Shown in pieces: positions 1-6,428 of a stretch of DNA of 17,417 nt. How positions within the stretch are numbered: position 1 is the first letter of the stretch; each line of letters opens with the position of its first letter. The notes beneath the pieces were generated by a model, which ran no database searches, was not told the DNA's origin, and saw only the letters and a list, made by a program, of their open reading frames with translations. Origin of the DNA: DATNBT01 sp964579765 (lineage in GTDB: Bacteria; Acidobacteriota; Vicinamibacteria; Vicinamibacterales; CAVVIG01); the NCBI GenBank assembly GCA_964579765.1, contig CAZOIK010000325.1:1-17417 (forward strand), in the 5' to 3' direction. Position numbers and translations under genes: made by a program.

Positions 1-406
1 AGAGCTCGTGCGGCGTGCCCGCCACGCAGTCCCTCACGACACTGGCCCAGATGACGTCGCCGTCGCCGCGCACGACCGCGTGCGCGCCGCCGTGCTCGTG
101 CGCTTCCTGCGGATAGAGCGTCGCGTGAATGCCGCCGAACACGACCCACGCGCCGCGCGCGCGCGCGAGGCGTCCGACTTCATACCCGCGCAGCGCGTTG
201 CCGGTGTGTATGCCGATGCCGACGACGTCGCCCGGCGCGATGGCCTCGAGCTCCACCGGCGCGAGCGTTTCGTCCACGATGTGCGGATCGCCCCAGCGGT
301 GCCCGGTCGCGGCCGCGAGGACGTAGAGCCAGCGCGGCGTGATGACGGCCACGCCAAAGGAGATGTCGCTGGGGTTGACGAGATGAACTCGCGGTGTCGC
401 CGACAC
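1..406 (-). CDS. B12-binding radical SAM protein, N-terminal part (cut by left edge)
   Basis: About 135 N-terminal codons are visible before the left edge; the gene continues outside. The translation starts VSATPRVHLVNPSDISFG and contains the segments GDVVGIGIHTGNALRGYEVG and WVVFGGIHATLYPQEA. That is the usual pattern of the N-terminal cobalamin-binding fold in B12-dependent radical SAM proteins: a beta strand, then a GIxxHTGN-like turn, then FGGIHATLxPxEA. The [4Fe-4S] CxxxCxxC motif would lie off the window, so substrate and reaction (methyl transfer or ring chemistry) cannot be told. The GTG start at 406 lies one base after the TGA of the upstream omega gene, which suggests translational coupling; a GGGG stretch about 9 bases upstream may be the ribosome-binding site. 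The family call is fairly safe, the exact function unknown. Confidence 0.7.
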   Translation of the reverse strand, partial: MSATPRVHLVNPSDISFGVAVITPRWLYVLAAATGHRWGDPHIVDETLAPVELEAIAPGDVVGIGIHTGNALRGYEVGRLARARGAWVVFGGIHATLYPQEAHEHGGAHAVVRGDGDVIWASVVRDCVAGTPHEL

Positions 407-407
407 G

Positions 408-647
408 TCAGAGCCCCGCCGCGTCGAGCGACGGTTCGTCCGCGGCGACGTCGGCAGGCGTTTCGGCCGCCCCGGGGGTCGCCTGCACCGACGACACGGT
501 GCCGCCCGCGACTTCCATCTGCGCGGTGACCGCGACCGTGTGCTCGCCGTCGATGCGCGGCAGACAGCCGCGGCACAACTGCGAGGCTCGCAACGACGCG
601 AGCACGGCAAACTCGAACGCACCAATACCGGCAGGACGATGGATCAC
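408..647 (-). CDS. rpoZ: DNA-directed RNA polymerase omega subunit
   Basis: A small protein whose core, RPAGIGAFEFAVLASLRASQ, continues with LCRGCLPRIDG and TAQMEVAGG. This matches the acidobacterial omega pattern: (F)EFVVxASLRAxQL, then a GCxPRxxG turn, then a conserved TAQxEV. Omega binds the C-terminal region of RpoB' and helps assemble and stabilise RNA polymerase. The acidic, Ala-rich tail (about 25 residues) is not informative. Two GTG starts are possible, at 659 and 647. The inner one is chosen because GAGGG stands about 5 bases before it, while the outer one has no Shine-Dalgarno sequence; the difference is four residues. A TATACT hexamer on the minus strand at 726-721 could be a -10 element for this gene. 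The stop is one base before the radical SAM start. An unrelated small protein is the main alternative. Confidence 0.65.
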   Translation of the reverse strand: MIHRPAGIGAFEFAVLASLRASQLCRGCLPRIDGEHTVAVTAQMEVAGGTVSSVQATPGAAETPADVAADEPSLDAAGL

Positions 648-702
648 GCGTACCCTCACGGAGGCTTTGGTGAGGGCTCGGGCAGAATTGCCTAAGAGCT
701 CA

Positions 703-722
703 GAAAAGCAGGGAGCCCTGAG
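703..722 (-). terminator. weak terminator-like hairpin after the GNAT gene
   Basis: On the minus strand, just after the stop of the GNAT-fold gene, the bases read CAGGGCTCCCTG followed by CTTTTCTG. This gives a short GC stem with a T-rich tail. The stem is only 4-5 bp, so it is a weak intrinsic terminator at best. It might instead act in the leader of the omega gene, because a possible -10 hexamer lies immediately upstream. Confidence 0.25.
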
Positions 723-735
723 TATACACCCGGCC

Positions 736-1890
736 TCAGAGCGTCTTCTCGAACAGGGCGTAGCGCTTCGACGGGACCGCGCCGAAGCGTTCCGCCATGC
801 GGATGACGGGGTGATTCGTCTCGAGCACCCAGCCGAGATCGCAGTACTCGTAGCCCAGGCGCCGCGCCGCCTCCTGTTGACGCCACAGCGCGACGGCGTC
901 GAGGCCCAGCCGCCGGAATCGCCGCTTGACGCCGAGATAGCCGAGGCGGAAGCCGCGAATGCGCGATTTCGTCACGAGCATCCGCGCGGCGCGCAGCAGC
1001 TCCGACCCGCGCGCGGCGCCGCCGGTCGCCAGCGCCTCGAACAGATTCGGCACGCCGCCGAAGAACGCCGCGAGCTCGCCGTGCACGTACACGAAGACGA
1101 ACAGCTCGGCCTTCATGATCAGCCGCATGTCGTCCACGATCGTGAAGAACTCCTGCTCGGTGAACGGCACGAAGCCGAAGTTGTCGTGCCACGCGTCGTT
1201 GTAGACCTCGAACATCTCGCGGCGACGGGTGGCGTACGGGCGCGCGCCCCACGGCTCGATCGTGATACCCGATCGCGCGACGACCTTCGCGCACGCCTCG
1301 CCGAAGGCGGCATCGGCGCCGCCGTGCTGCACGTCGCACTCCCACGAGAGGTAGTGCATCACCGGGCGGTAGCCGCAGCGCTCGACGAGCGGCGCGTAGA
1401 AGGGCTTGTTGAAGTGGTAGTAGACGACGGGGCGCGAGTCGAAGCCGTCGATCAGGAAGCCGGGCGTCGCCTCGTTGACGGGAAAGTTCTGCGGGCCGCG
1501 GATCGCCGTCATCCCGCGCGCGCGCACCCAGTCTTCGGCGCTCGCGAGCAGCGACCGCGCCGTCGCCTCGTCGTCCACGCACTCGAAGTTGCCGAAGAAG
1601 CCCGTGGCGTCGGCGGCGTGCGCGTTGTGGCGATGGTTCACGAAGGCGTTGCAACGGCCGACGACCTCGCCGTCGCGCAGCGCGAGGAAGAAACGCGCGT
1701 CGCCGTGCGAGAAGAAGAGGTTGCGCGCCTCGAAGAACCCGGTGATGCCGAGCAGGCGCGACCCGAGGTATTCGTAGTCGAGCAGCGGCACGTACCGCGG
1801 GTCGCCGCGGTAGTGCGTCCAGTGAAAGGCGACGAACCGCTCGAGCGCGCGACGGTCGGCGGCCGATTCGCACCCGAACGAGACGATCAT
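736..1890 (-). CDS. GNAT-fold acyltransferase-like protein
   Basis: A 384-residue protein with features of the large GNAT-like family annotated in many bacteria as 'N-acetyltransferase': FFLALRDGEVVGRCNAFVNH (strand, turn and the R/GR motif) near residues 67-86, FFGNFECVDD near 100, and GPQNFPVNEATPGFLIDG near 140. The C-terminal end runs LGYEYCDLGWVLETNHPVIR then MAERFGAVPSKRYALFEK; this 'xxETN..v.r..e.fGa...k.y.ly.k' ending is typical of GNAT domains. The length fits two GNAT-like halves. The substrate is unknown. The ATG at 1890 is supported by GGAG about 5 bases upstream. The gene lies 9 bases after the cold-shock gene on the same strand, so the two may be co-transcribed; a weak hairpin follows it before the omega gene. 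Confidence 0.7.
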   Translation of the reverse strand: MIVSFGCESAADRRALERFVAFHWTHYRGDPRYVPLLDYEYLGSRLLGITGFFEARNLFFSHGDARFFLALRDGEVVGRCNAFVNHRHNAHAADATGFFGNFECVDDEATARSLLASAEDWVRARGMTAIRGPQNFPVNEATPGFLIDGFDSRPVVYYHFNKPFYAPLVERCGYRPVMHYLSWECDVQHGGADAAFGEACAKVVARSGITIEPWGARPYATRRREMFEVYNDAWHDNFGFVPFTEQEFFTIVDDMRLIMKAELFVFVYVHGELAAFFGGVPNLFEALATGGAARGSELLRAARMLVTKSRIRGFRLGYLGVKRRFRRLGLDAVALWRQQEAARRLGYEYCDLGWVLETNHPVIRMAERFGAVPSKRYALFEKTL

Positions 1891-1899
1891 CGTCTCCGT

Positions 1900-2181
1900 C
1901 TACTTCCGCGTCGCGGTGCGGCGGCGCGCCACGCCGATGGCGCGCGCGCCGCTGACCGCGTCGTCGATCAGGTCGAACGTCACGGCGTCGCCCACCGTGA
2001 GCGTGTTGAACGCCGTGCCGTCCTTCACGTCGGCGCGGTGAAAGAAGATCTCGCGCCCGCGCGGTCCTTTGATGAAGCCGAAGCTCTGCCCGACCAGCAG
2101 ACGCACGATGCGCCCGCTGGCAGGCGTCCCCTCGGGACTCTTCGGACGACCCGGTTTCCCCGTCTGGCGCGCGGCGCTCAT
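1900..2181 (-). CDS. Cold-shock-domain protein
   Basis: A 93-residue protein. A basic N-terminal tail (MSAARQTGKPGRPKSPEGTP) precedes a domain with GRIVRLLVGQSFGFIKGP and REIFFHRADVKDG, then TLTVGDAVTFDLIDD and SGARAIGV. These correspond to the RNP1-like (GFGFI) and RNP2-like (IFFH) strands of the OB-fold cold-shock domain. Such proteins bind single-stranded RNA or DNA and often melt RNA structure. The domain diverges from classical CspA: it lacks the usual KWFN start and has FIKGPRGREIFFH instead of FI....D.FVH. The open frame extends much further upstream, but that part runs antiphase over the RRM gene, so the ATG at 2181 is chosen. It lies just downstream of the RRM gene, separated by a hairpin. 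Confidence 0.8.
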   Translation of the reverse strand: MSAARQTGKPGRPKSPEGTPASGRIVRLLVGQSFGFIKGPRGREIFFHRADVKDGTAFNTLTVGDAVTFDLIDDAVSGARAIGVARRRTATRK

Positions 2182-2196
2182 CGACTCTGCAGTCCG

Positions 2197-2216
2197 CCGC
2201 GCTGCTAACAGCGCGG
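2197..2216 (-). promoter_or_regulatory. Perfect 8-bp hairpin between RRM and cold-shock genes
   Basis: The arms CCGCGCTG (2197-2204) and CAGCGCGG (2209-2216) are exact inverted repeats around a 4-base loop. In the mRNA sense the loop is TTAG, and the TAG is the stop codon of the RRM gene. The cold-shock start codon is 15 bases further on. There is no T-run, so it is not a classical terminator. It could protect the 3' end of a processed RRM message, reduce read-through, or be a target of one of the two RNA-binding products; the last idea is speculation. Confidence 0.5.
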
Positions 2217-2528
2217 CTCGGACCGGCGGCGATAGCCGCCGCCTCCGTCGCCGCCCTGCCGCCCGCCGCCGCCCGACGACGTCTTCGGGCGGGCTTCGTT
2301 GACCGTCAGGCCGCGGCCACCGAGCTGATACGCGTTCAGCTCGCTGATCGCCTTCTGCGCCTCCTCGTCCGACCCCATCTCGACGAACCCGAACCCGCGG
2401 GCCCGTCCCGTCGCCGCATCGCGCATGACCGTCACCTTCTCGACGGCGCCCGCGCGCGCGAACAGCTCCTGCAGCTCCGCTTCTCCGGTTTCGTACGGGA
2501 GGTTTCCGACGTATAGCTTGCGACCCAT
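2205..2528 (-). CDS. RRM-domain RNA-binding protein
   Basis: A 107-residue single-RRM protein. It opens with MGRKLYVGNLPYETGEAELQ, so RNP2 is LYVGNLP (residues 4-10). RNP1 is RGFGFVEM (about residues 43-50), preceded by the usual VTVMRDAATGRA, and the fold ends with LGGRGLTVNEARPK. A Gly-rich, Arg-containing tail (SSGGGGRQGGDGGGGYRRR) follows, as in cyanobacterial and acidobacterial Rbp proteins linked to cold response and RNA handling. The ATG at 2528 is chosen over the longer frame from 2582 because GGGGAG lies directly upstream and the protein starts at RNP2 as its relatives do. The cold-shock gene follows on the same strand. About 230 bases upstream separate it from the divergent PepSY gene; I see no RNA gene there. 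Confidence 0.88.
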   Translation of the reverse strand: MGRKLYVGNLPYETGEAELQELFARAGAVEKVTVMRDAATGRARGFGFVEMGSDEEAQKAISELNAYQLGGRGLTVNEARPKTSSGGGGRQGGDGGGGYRRRSEPRC

Positions 2529-2760
2529 TGCTCCCCGCTCCTTCGCCGCGCATCGCACGGCACGTGCTCCGGTTTCCACCACGGATCCGGCCAGGATGTC
2601 GTCTCGTTGCTAAGCTGGACTTCAGGAGAAACGAGTCAGGACAGGCTCGATACGCCTACAGGCGGCACAGCACGCGGCAAAATCCACTACCAAGATACCA
2701 CGCGTCCGCGTAACCTTCGCACCGCGCGCGCCGAAGTTCTGAAACACGGAGGGCAACGCG

Positions 2761-3420
2761 TTGACGTGGCGACAGTGGCTGGAGCGGCCGGAGAAGGTCT
2801 GGCTGCGACAATTCGTCTTTCAGGTGCATTTCTGGCTGGGCGCCGCCGTCGCGGCGTATGTCCTGGTGATGAGCGTCTCGGGCAGCGTGATCGTCTTCCG
2901 CAACGACCTGCCGCCGTCTCGAGCGGTCGAATGGCTGGTGCGGCTGCACGAGAGCTGGTTGGCCGGCGACGCCGGCCACGTCGTCAACGCCGTGGGCGCG
3001 GCGACGCTGCTGGGGCTCGCGCTGACGGGCGCCGTCATCTGGTGGCCCGGTCTCGCCTACTGGCGCCGGAGCCTGACGATCGAGTGGCGGGCGCGCGTTC
3101 CGCGGCTCAACTGGGACGCACACAGCGCGCTCGGCGCATGGTTTCTGCCGTTCGTCGCGATGTGGGGGCTGTCGGGGCTCTATCTCGCGCGGCCTGAGCT
3201 GTTCGACGTCCTGCTGCGCCTCGATCCGGCCGATCGCGTCGTCGATGGCGGCCTGTTCTGGCTGACGGCGCTCCACTTCGGACGGTTCAACCGCGCGACC
3301 GAGTTGGTCTGGGCCGTGGCCGGGCTGGTGCCGGCCGCGCTCGCGTTCACCGGCGTGTTCATCTGCTGCCGCCGCATGATCTTCAGTTTGCCGTCGAACC
3401 CGAAGCACGCCGCCGGCTGA
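2761..3420 (+). CDS. Short PepSY-associated transmembrane protein
   Basis: A 219-residue membrane protein with four hydrophobic segments at about residues 25-45, 78-98, 125-145 and 182-205. Recognisable family pieces are VHFWLGAAVAAYVLVMSVSG, GSVIVFRNDLPP, VIWWPG, LNWDAHSALGAWFLPF and FTGVFIC. These match the PepSY-associated TM (PiuB-like) proteins, membrane proteins often linked to siderophore or ferric reduction. Conserved His residues (VHFW, RLHES, DAHSALG, ALHFGRFN) could be heme ligands. It is shorter than the usual 350-500 residues because the extracellular PepSY domains between the first two helices are missing. The TTG start is supported by GGAGGG 8 bases upstream. The stop is about 57 bases before the next gene on the same strand. 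The substrate is not shown by the sequence. Confidence 0.75.
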   Translation: MTWRQWLERPEKVWLRQFVFQVHFWLGAAVAAYVLVMSVSGSVIVFRNDLPPSRAVEWLVRLHESWLAGDAGHVVNAVGAATLLGLALTGAVIWWPGLAYWRRSLTIEWRARVPRLNWDAHSALGAWFLPFVAMWGLSGLYLARPELFDVLLRLDPADRVVDGGLFWLTALHFGRFNRATELVWAVAGLVPAALAFTGVFICCRRMIFSLPSNPKHAAG

Positions 3421-3477
3421 TTTCTTCTAGTAGCGAGAGTACAATCGCCGCCGCGTGGGCACCCTTCGGGAGGACTG

Positions 3478-4323
3478 ATGGTTCGCCGCCTGTTGACGGC
3501 CGGCGCCGCGGTGTTGGCCGCGAGCGCGTTCTGTTTCGCCACGCCGCTGTATGCCCAGTGGCTGAAGTATCCGACCGCGCACGTGCCGCGGACGCCCGAC
3601 GGCAAGCCGAATCTCGCAGCGCCGACGCCGCGCACGGCCGACGGCCATCCCGATTTCTCCGGCTTGTGGCTGACCGGCGACGGCGCGACGTGCCCGCCCG
3701 CCAAGGACGGCAGCTTCCAGTCGTGCCACATCGAGCTGCCGATCTCACGCTACGGCGTGGACATCGCGAAGGCCGTGCCGGGCGGTCCGCCCTACCGTCC
3801 CGAGACCGCCGCGATCGTGAAGAAGCGCATGGCCGAAAACGCCAAGGACGATCCGCACGCGCGCTGCCTGCCCGACACCTTCCTGCGGCTCTACGGGCTG
3901 CCGCATATGCAGAAGTGGGTCGAAATCCCCGGTCTGCTCATCATGCTCGACGAGGACAACGCGACCTACCGTCAGGTGTTCACCGACGGACGGCCGCTGC
4001 CGCAGGATCCGGATCCGGCGTGGAACGGCTACTCGACCGGCCACTGGGAGGGCGACACGCTGGTCATCGACTCGGCCGGTTTCCGCGACGACATCTGGCT
4101 CGACGTCGCCGGCAACTTCATCACCAGCGCGGCGAAGCTGCAGGAGCGCATCCGCCGGCCCGACTGGGGTCACCTGAAGATCGACGTGACCATCGACGAC
4201 CCCAAGGCCTACACCAAGCCGTGGACGGTGCACCTGACGCAGGACCTCACGCTCGACACGGAGCTCATCGACGAGATGTGCGTGGAGAACGAGAAGTCGT
4301 CGCACATCATGCTGAGCAAGTAA
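3478..4323 (+). CDS. Secreted protein of unknown function, acidobacterial type
   Basis: A 281-residue protein with a signal peptide (MVRRLLTAGAAVLAASAFCF, cleavage probably after ATPLYA). The mature part starts QWLKYPTAHVPRTPDGKPN and continues with TADGHPDFSGLWLTGDG. I know this 'P-R-T-x-DG-x-P-dfSGlW' opening from a large, uncharacterised set of exported acidobacterial proteins. Other conserved-looking pieces are RCLPDTFLRLYGLPHMQKWV, GYSTGHWEGDTLVIDSAGF and the C-terminal LTQDLTLDTELIDEMCVENE. Three or four Cys residues may form disulfides. No catalytic motif is recognised. The ATG has an excellent Shine-Dalgarno, GGGAGGAC, directly upstream. It may be co-transcribed with the PepSY gene. 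A strong hairpin follows the stop. Confidence 0.75.
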   Translation: MVRRLLTAGAAVLAASAFCFATPLYAQWLKYPTAHVPRTPDGKPNLAAPTPRTADGHPDFSGLWLTGDGATCPPAKDGSFQSCHIELPISRYGVDIAKAVPGGPPYRPETAAIVKKRMAENAKDDPHARCLPDTFLRLYGLPHMQKWVEIPGLLIMLDEDNATYRQVFTDGRPLPQDPDPAWNGYSTGHWEGDTLVIDSAGFRDDIWLDVAGNFITSAAKLQERIRRPDWGHLKIDVTIDDPKAYTKPWTVHLTQDLTLDTELIDEMCVENEKSSHIMLSK

Positions 4324-4335
4324 GACCGTCCTGAC

Positions 4336-4363
4336 GCGGCCGGCGCTGTTACTTGCCGGCCGC
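4336..4363. terminator. Shared hairpin between convergent genes
   Basis: GCGGCCGGC (4336-4344) and GCCGGCCGC (4355-4363) form a perfect 9-bp GC-only stem around a 10-base loop. It lies 12 bases after the plus-strand stop and overlaps the stop codon region of the minus-strand gene. There is no T-run on either side, so it may slow polymerase or protect 3' ends rather than act as a classical intrinsic terminator. Confidence 0.45.
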
Positions 4364-4615
4364 CCGCTTCGCCGCCCAGTACTTCTTCATCCGCAGGCTG
4401 GCCGCCTTGCGGGCCGCGGGCGACATCCGGCCGCGGCGCCGGCGCCCGCCGCGCCGCTTCACCGCCTCTTCGGGCACTGGATAGCTGCCGCCGATCTCCC
4501 CTCGCAGGTGGGGAAACTGTGCCATCAGGTCGCGGATTTCGTCACGGAGTTCGCGCAGCCGCACCGAAGCGCCGCGCCGGGCAAGTTCGAGAATCCTGGA
4601 TGAATGCTTGGCCAC
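4349..4615 (-). CDS. Small basic-tailed protein, conserved hypothetical
   Basis: An 88-residue protein starting VAKHSSRILELARRGASVRL, with a helical, charged N-terminal half (LRELRDEIRDLMAQFPHLRG) and a very basic C-terminal half, RRGGRRRRGRMSPAARKAA followed by LRMKKYWAAKRAAGK. The ending resembles the 'SPAARKAiSeaqkaRWAkrK' tail seen on many small bacterial proteins presumed to bind DNA. The N-terminal half resembles small acidobacterial hypothetical proteins. The function is unknown; nucleic-acid binding is inferred only from charge. The GTG start has GAGGAG about 8 bases upstream, and that ribosome-binding site abuts an inverted repeat (4628-4662). A 35-codon membrane-peptide frame lies upstream on the same strand. 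Confidence 0.6.
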   Translation of the reverse strand: MAKHSSRILELARRGASVRLRELRDEIRDLMAQFPHLRGEIGGSYPVPEEAVKRRGGRRRRGRMSPAARKAASLRMKKYWAAKRAAGK

Positions 4616-4627
4616 AGACCGTCTCCT

Positions 4628-4662
4628 CTCCGATATCGTTCAGCTGCTTCACGATATAGGAG
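4628..4662 (-). promoter_or_regulatory. Inverted repeat in the leader of the 88-residue gene
   Basis: CTCCGATATCGT (4628-4639) and ACGATATAGGAG (4651-4662) are inverted repeats matching at 11 of 12 positions, separated by an 11-base loop. On the minus strand the 3' arm runs straight into the GAGGAG ribosome-binding site of the GTG start at 4615. It could be an RNA hairpin influencing translation or a dimeric repressor site. The AT-rich core stands out against the GC-rich surroundings. Confidence 0.4.
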
Positions 4663-4702
4663 AAGGTGTCCTACACGCCAGCGTTCGTCGTCGGGAGGTC
4701 CG

Positions 4703-4810
4703 TCACGGCGTGATGCACGCCATCCAGATCGCCAGCGTCGCAAGCACCAGCATTACGACGATAAAGTGCAGCGGCTCATGACGATCGACTCGCAGGGTCG
4801 GAAAGCTCAT
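4703..4810 (-). CDS. Possible 35-residue single-pass membrane peptide
   Basis: A short frame begins MSFPTLRVDRHEPLHF and continues as one hydrophobic helix (FIVVMLVLATLAIWMACI) ending TP. The ATG at 4810 has GGGGGA about 5 bases upstream. A charged N-terminus followed by a single transmembrane helix is a common form for real small membrane proteins. The same frame is open far upstream, but through repeat DNA that does not look coding. No relative is recognised. The alternative is a chance frame. Confidence 0.35.
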   Translation of the reverse strand: MSFPTLRVDRHEPLHFIVVMLVLATLAIWMACITP

Positions 4811-5324
4811 CGCGTCCCCCGTTGCGCCTGTGCGATTCACATGCCAACGAGAGTGCACCACATTTCGCGACGAAGTACAAGACAACTCCGCGTACCGCTG
4901 ACGTAACGCTGCCGGGGTGACAGCAAGTCGTGGCCCCACGGAACTTATGACGCGCATGTAACGCGCTCCCGGTGAATTTCGCAACGCGGCAGGAGGTGAT
5001 GGCAAACCGGCAGCAGCGTCCCGCCGACCGGCAACGGCTCGACGGCCACCGGCAATAGCTCCCCGGCCACCGGCAACGGCACCCCGGCCACCGGCAACAG
5101 CTCCCCGGCCACCGGCAACACCTCGCCGGTGGACGGCAACAGCTCCCCGGCAGACGGCAATAGCTCCCCGCGAACCGGCAGGAGCGCCCCGCACGCCGGA
5201 CGGGCGTGCCGCGACGCCGCGCACCCCGTCCGGGCTCGTGCGCACTGCGTCCGATCGCGGGCGCGCCCGTTCCCACGCCGGTCACACGGCTGCCGCATTC
5301 CCGAATCCGCAGAATCTCTGCAGG
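4811..5324. other. Gene-poor stretch around a 21-bp tandem repeat
   Basis: No convincing gene is seen here. 4811-4985 holds ordinary intergenic sequence, with no tRNA fold or clear promoter noticed. 4986-5195 is the tandem repeat described separately. 5196-5324 is GC-rich sequence with no recognisable product, leading into the broken permease gene. The open frames through the repeat on both strands come from the repeat length being a multiple of three. Confidence 0.5.
4986..5195. repeat. 21-bp tandem repeat, about ten units
   Basis: The consensus unit is close to CCGGCAACAGCTCCCCGGCCA. Units in register start at 5007, 5028, 5049, 5070, 5091, 5112, 5133, 5154 and 5175, with a more degenerate one at 4986. 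Central units (5049-5111) differ at only a few positions; outer units drift, as expected for an array that grows by slippage or unequal exchange in its middle. Read as protein on the minus strand it gives heptads such as LPVAGEL; on the plus strand, heptads such as GNSSPAT. No start with a ribosome-binding site was found for either, so it is treated as non-coding. Confidence 0.9.
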
Positions 5325-5957
5325 TCGACGGATGTCGCGTCGCCTGGCGGGGTCGTTGTGGTCAATGAGACGCTGGCCAAAACGTATTGGACGGGACGGA
5401 ATCCGATCGGGCAGCAGCTTCGCCCGGGCGGGAGCACTCCGTGGCTCACGGTGATTGGTGTCGCGCGGGACGTCAAGCAAACGGGGATCGATCAGCCGGT
5501 GCGTGCGGAAGTCTACGCGCTCGTCGATCAGGTCTCGAGTGCGTCGCTCACGAGCTTTCTCTCCATTTCGCCAACCACGATGCACGTGGTCGCACGAACG
5601 ACGCTGGCACTGGCGACGCTGGCGCCGACAATCACACGGGTAGTCCGCGACGTCGATCCGACCGTGCCAGTCGCGCGTCTGCGCGAGATGGACGAGGTCT
5701 TCACTGAATCGATCCGGGGGCCGAGACTCCTGGCGCAGCTCGTCGGCGGCTTTGGAGTCCTCGCGTTACTCCTCGCCGCCATCGGCACATACGGCGTGCT
5801 CTCGTATATGGTGACCGAGCGGCGCCGTGAGATCGGCATCCGAATGGCGCTCGGCGCCAATGCTTCGCACGTACCCGCGCAGGTCATGAAGCACGGCCTT
5901 CTGCTGGCCGCCGTTGGCATCGCCGCTGGTGTCGCAAGTGCGCTTGGTCTGAATCGG
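5325..5957 (+). pseudogene. 3' fragment of a MacB/FtsX-type (ADOP) permease gene
   Basis: Homology to the C-terminal part of the large acidobacterial permeases begins near STDVASPGGVVVVNETLAKT and runs without frameshift through IGQQLRPGG, WLTVIGVARDVKQTG and FGVLALLLAAIGTYGVLSYM to the FtsX signature RRREIGIRMALGA. It stops at GVASALGLNR; after that the frame enters the reverse complement of an XRE-type gene. The N-terminal FtsX half, most of the second periplasmic domain and the last membrane helix are missing, so it cannot make a working permease. The uninterrupted frame suggests the breakage is fairly recent. Orphan permeases of this family have no ATPase partner nearby. It is not an exact copy of the intact permease downstream; the two differ at many residues. 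Confidence 0.8.
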
Positions 5958-6205
5958 CGGCCACGCTCGGACGTCCGGCTCGCTGCGTGTGCGTGACCAA
6001 TTGGCAACGTTCGTTGCTTCTGCCCCATAAGAGCCGCGACGTGTTTCCACTGAAGACCGAGATCTAATCGACGCTTCCGTAAATGATCACCTAACGTTTT
6101 CAAAACCTGTGGGTAATCAACCGGAAGTCGTTTCTCGACTTGTCCTCTCAACCGGACACAGCAAAAGGCAACGCGGGGATGCAGGTCGGCCGAATCGATC
6201 AGCAT
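5957..6205 (-). pseudogene. Decayed XRE-type regulator, copy 1
   Basis: On the minus strand, VAFCCVRLRGQVEKRLP leads into LKTLGDHLRKRRLDLGLQWK and HVAALMGQ. After a 1-base loss in a G-run, another frame continues as ATNVANWSRTRSEPDVRAWP. This is the N-terminal part of the acidobacterial family 'PFCHVRLRGQ...TLGDHLRKRRLDLGL...NW' with a Cro/CI-type helix-turn-helix. The 3' half is gone: at about 5957 the sequence passes into the permease fragment. The start is uncertain; an ATG at 6205 is in frame, while the equivalent of copy 2's TTG (6171) is out of frame after a loss in a T-run. It is clearly related to copy 2 at 9843-10273. Confidence 0.7.
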
Positions 6206-6253
6206 GCATCCCGAACGCCTGCCCTTTGTGTGTACTCGGATGAAAGCGCGCCA

Positions 6254-6428
6254 CCGGCCGCTTATTGACCAGTCCCGCCTCCCCGTCGCGATCACATCGT
6301 TGCCGCCAGCGGTAGAAGCTCGCCCGGCCGATGCCGAAATAGCGACAAGCCTTGCGCACATTGCCGATCTGCCGCGCGTAGTCCAACACCTGCCGTTTTT
6401 GTCGGATGTCTTGCTCTGCGTGGGACAC
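6254..6428 (-). pseudogene. N-terminal remnant of an IS481-like transposase
   Basis: From a GTG with AAAGGAGG upstream, the frame gives VSHAEQDIRQKRQVLDYARQ, IGNVRKACRYFGIGRASFYR and WRQRCDRDGEAGLVNKRP. This is the helix-turn-helix start typical of IS481 and related DDE transposases (xxKxxVLxYA...GNV...CRyFGIsRxtFYrW...GexGL..rp). Similarity ends after about 58 residues and the DDE catalytic domain is absent, so the element is dead. An element end may lie near 6475-6485 (minus strand TGTGTAGACATTACGG), but no matching opposite end was found. Confidence 0.65.

Noticed and set aside
394..2208. A 604-codon plus-strand open frame, opposite several minus-strand genes
   Set aside because: Its protein is rich in Arg, Ala, Glu, His and Val with no recognisable fold, and it lies antisense to the omega, GNAT and cold-shock genes. 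Long antisense frames are expected in DNA this GC-rich.
4986..5195. CRISPR array
   Set aside because: The repeats are head-to-tail 21-bp units without unique spacers, and no cas gene is nearby.
4945..5298. A heptad-repeat protein encoded by the 21-bp array (minus strand)
   Set aside because: No credible ribosome-binding site, the flanking residues look random, and frames are open through the array in several phases because the unit is a multiple of three.
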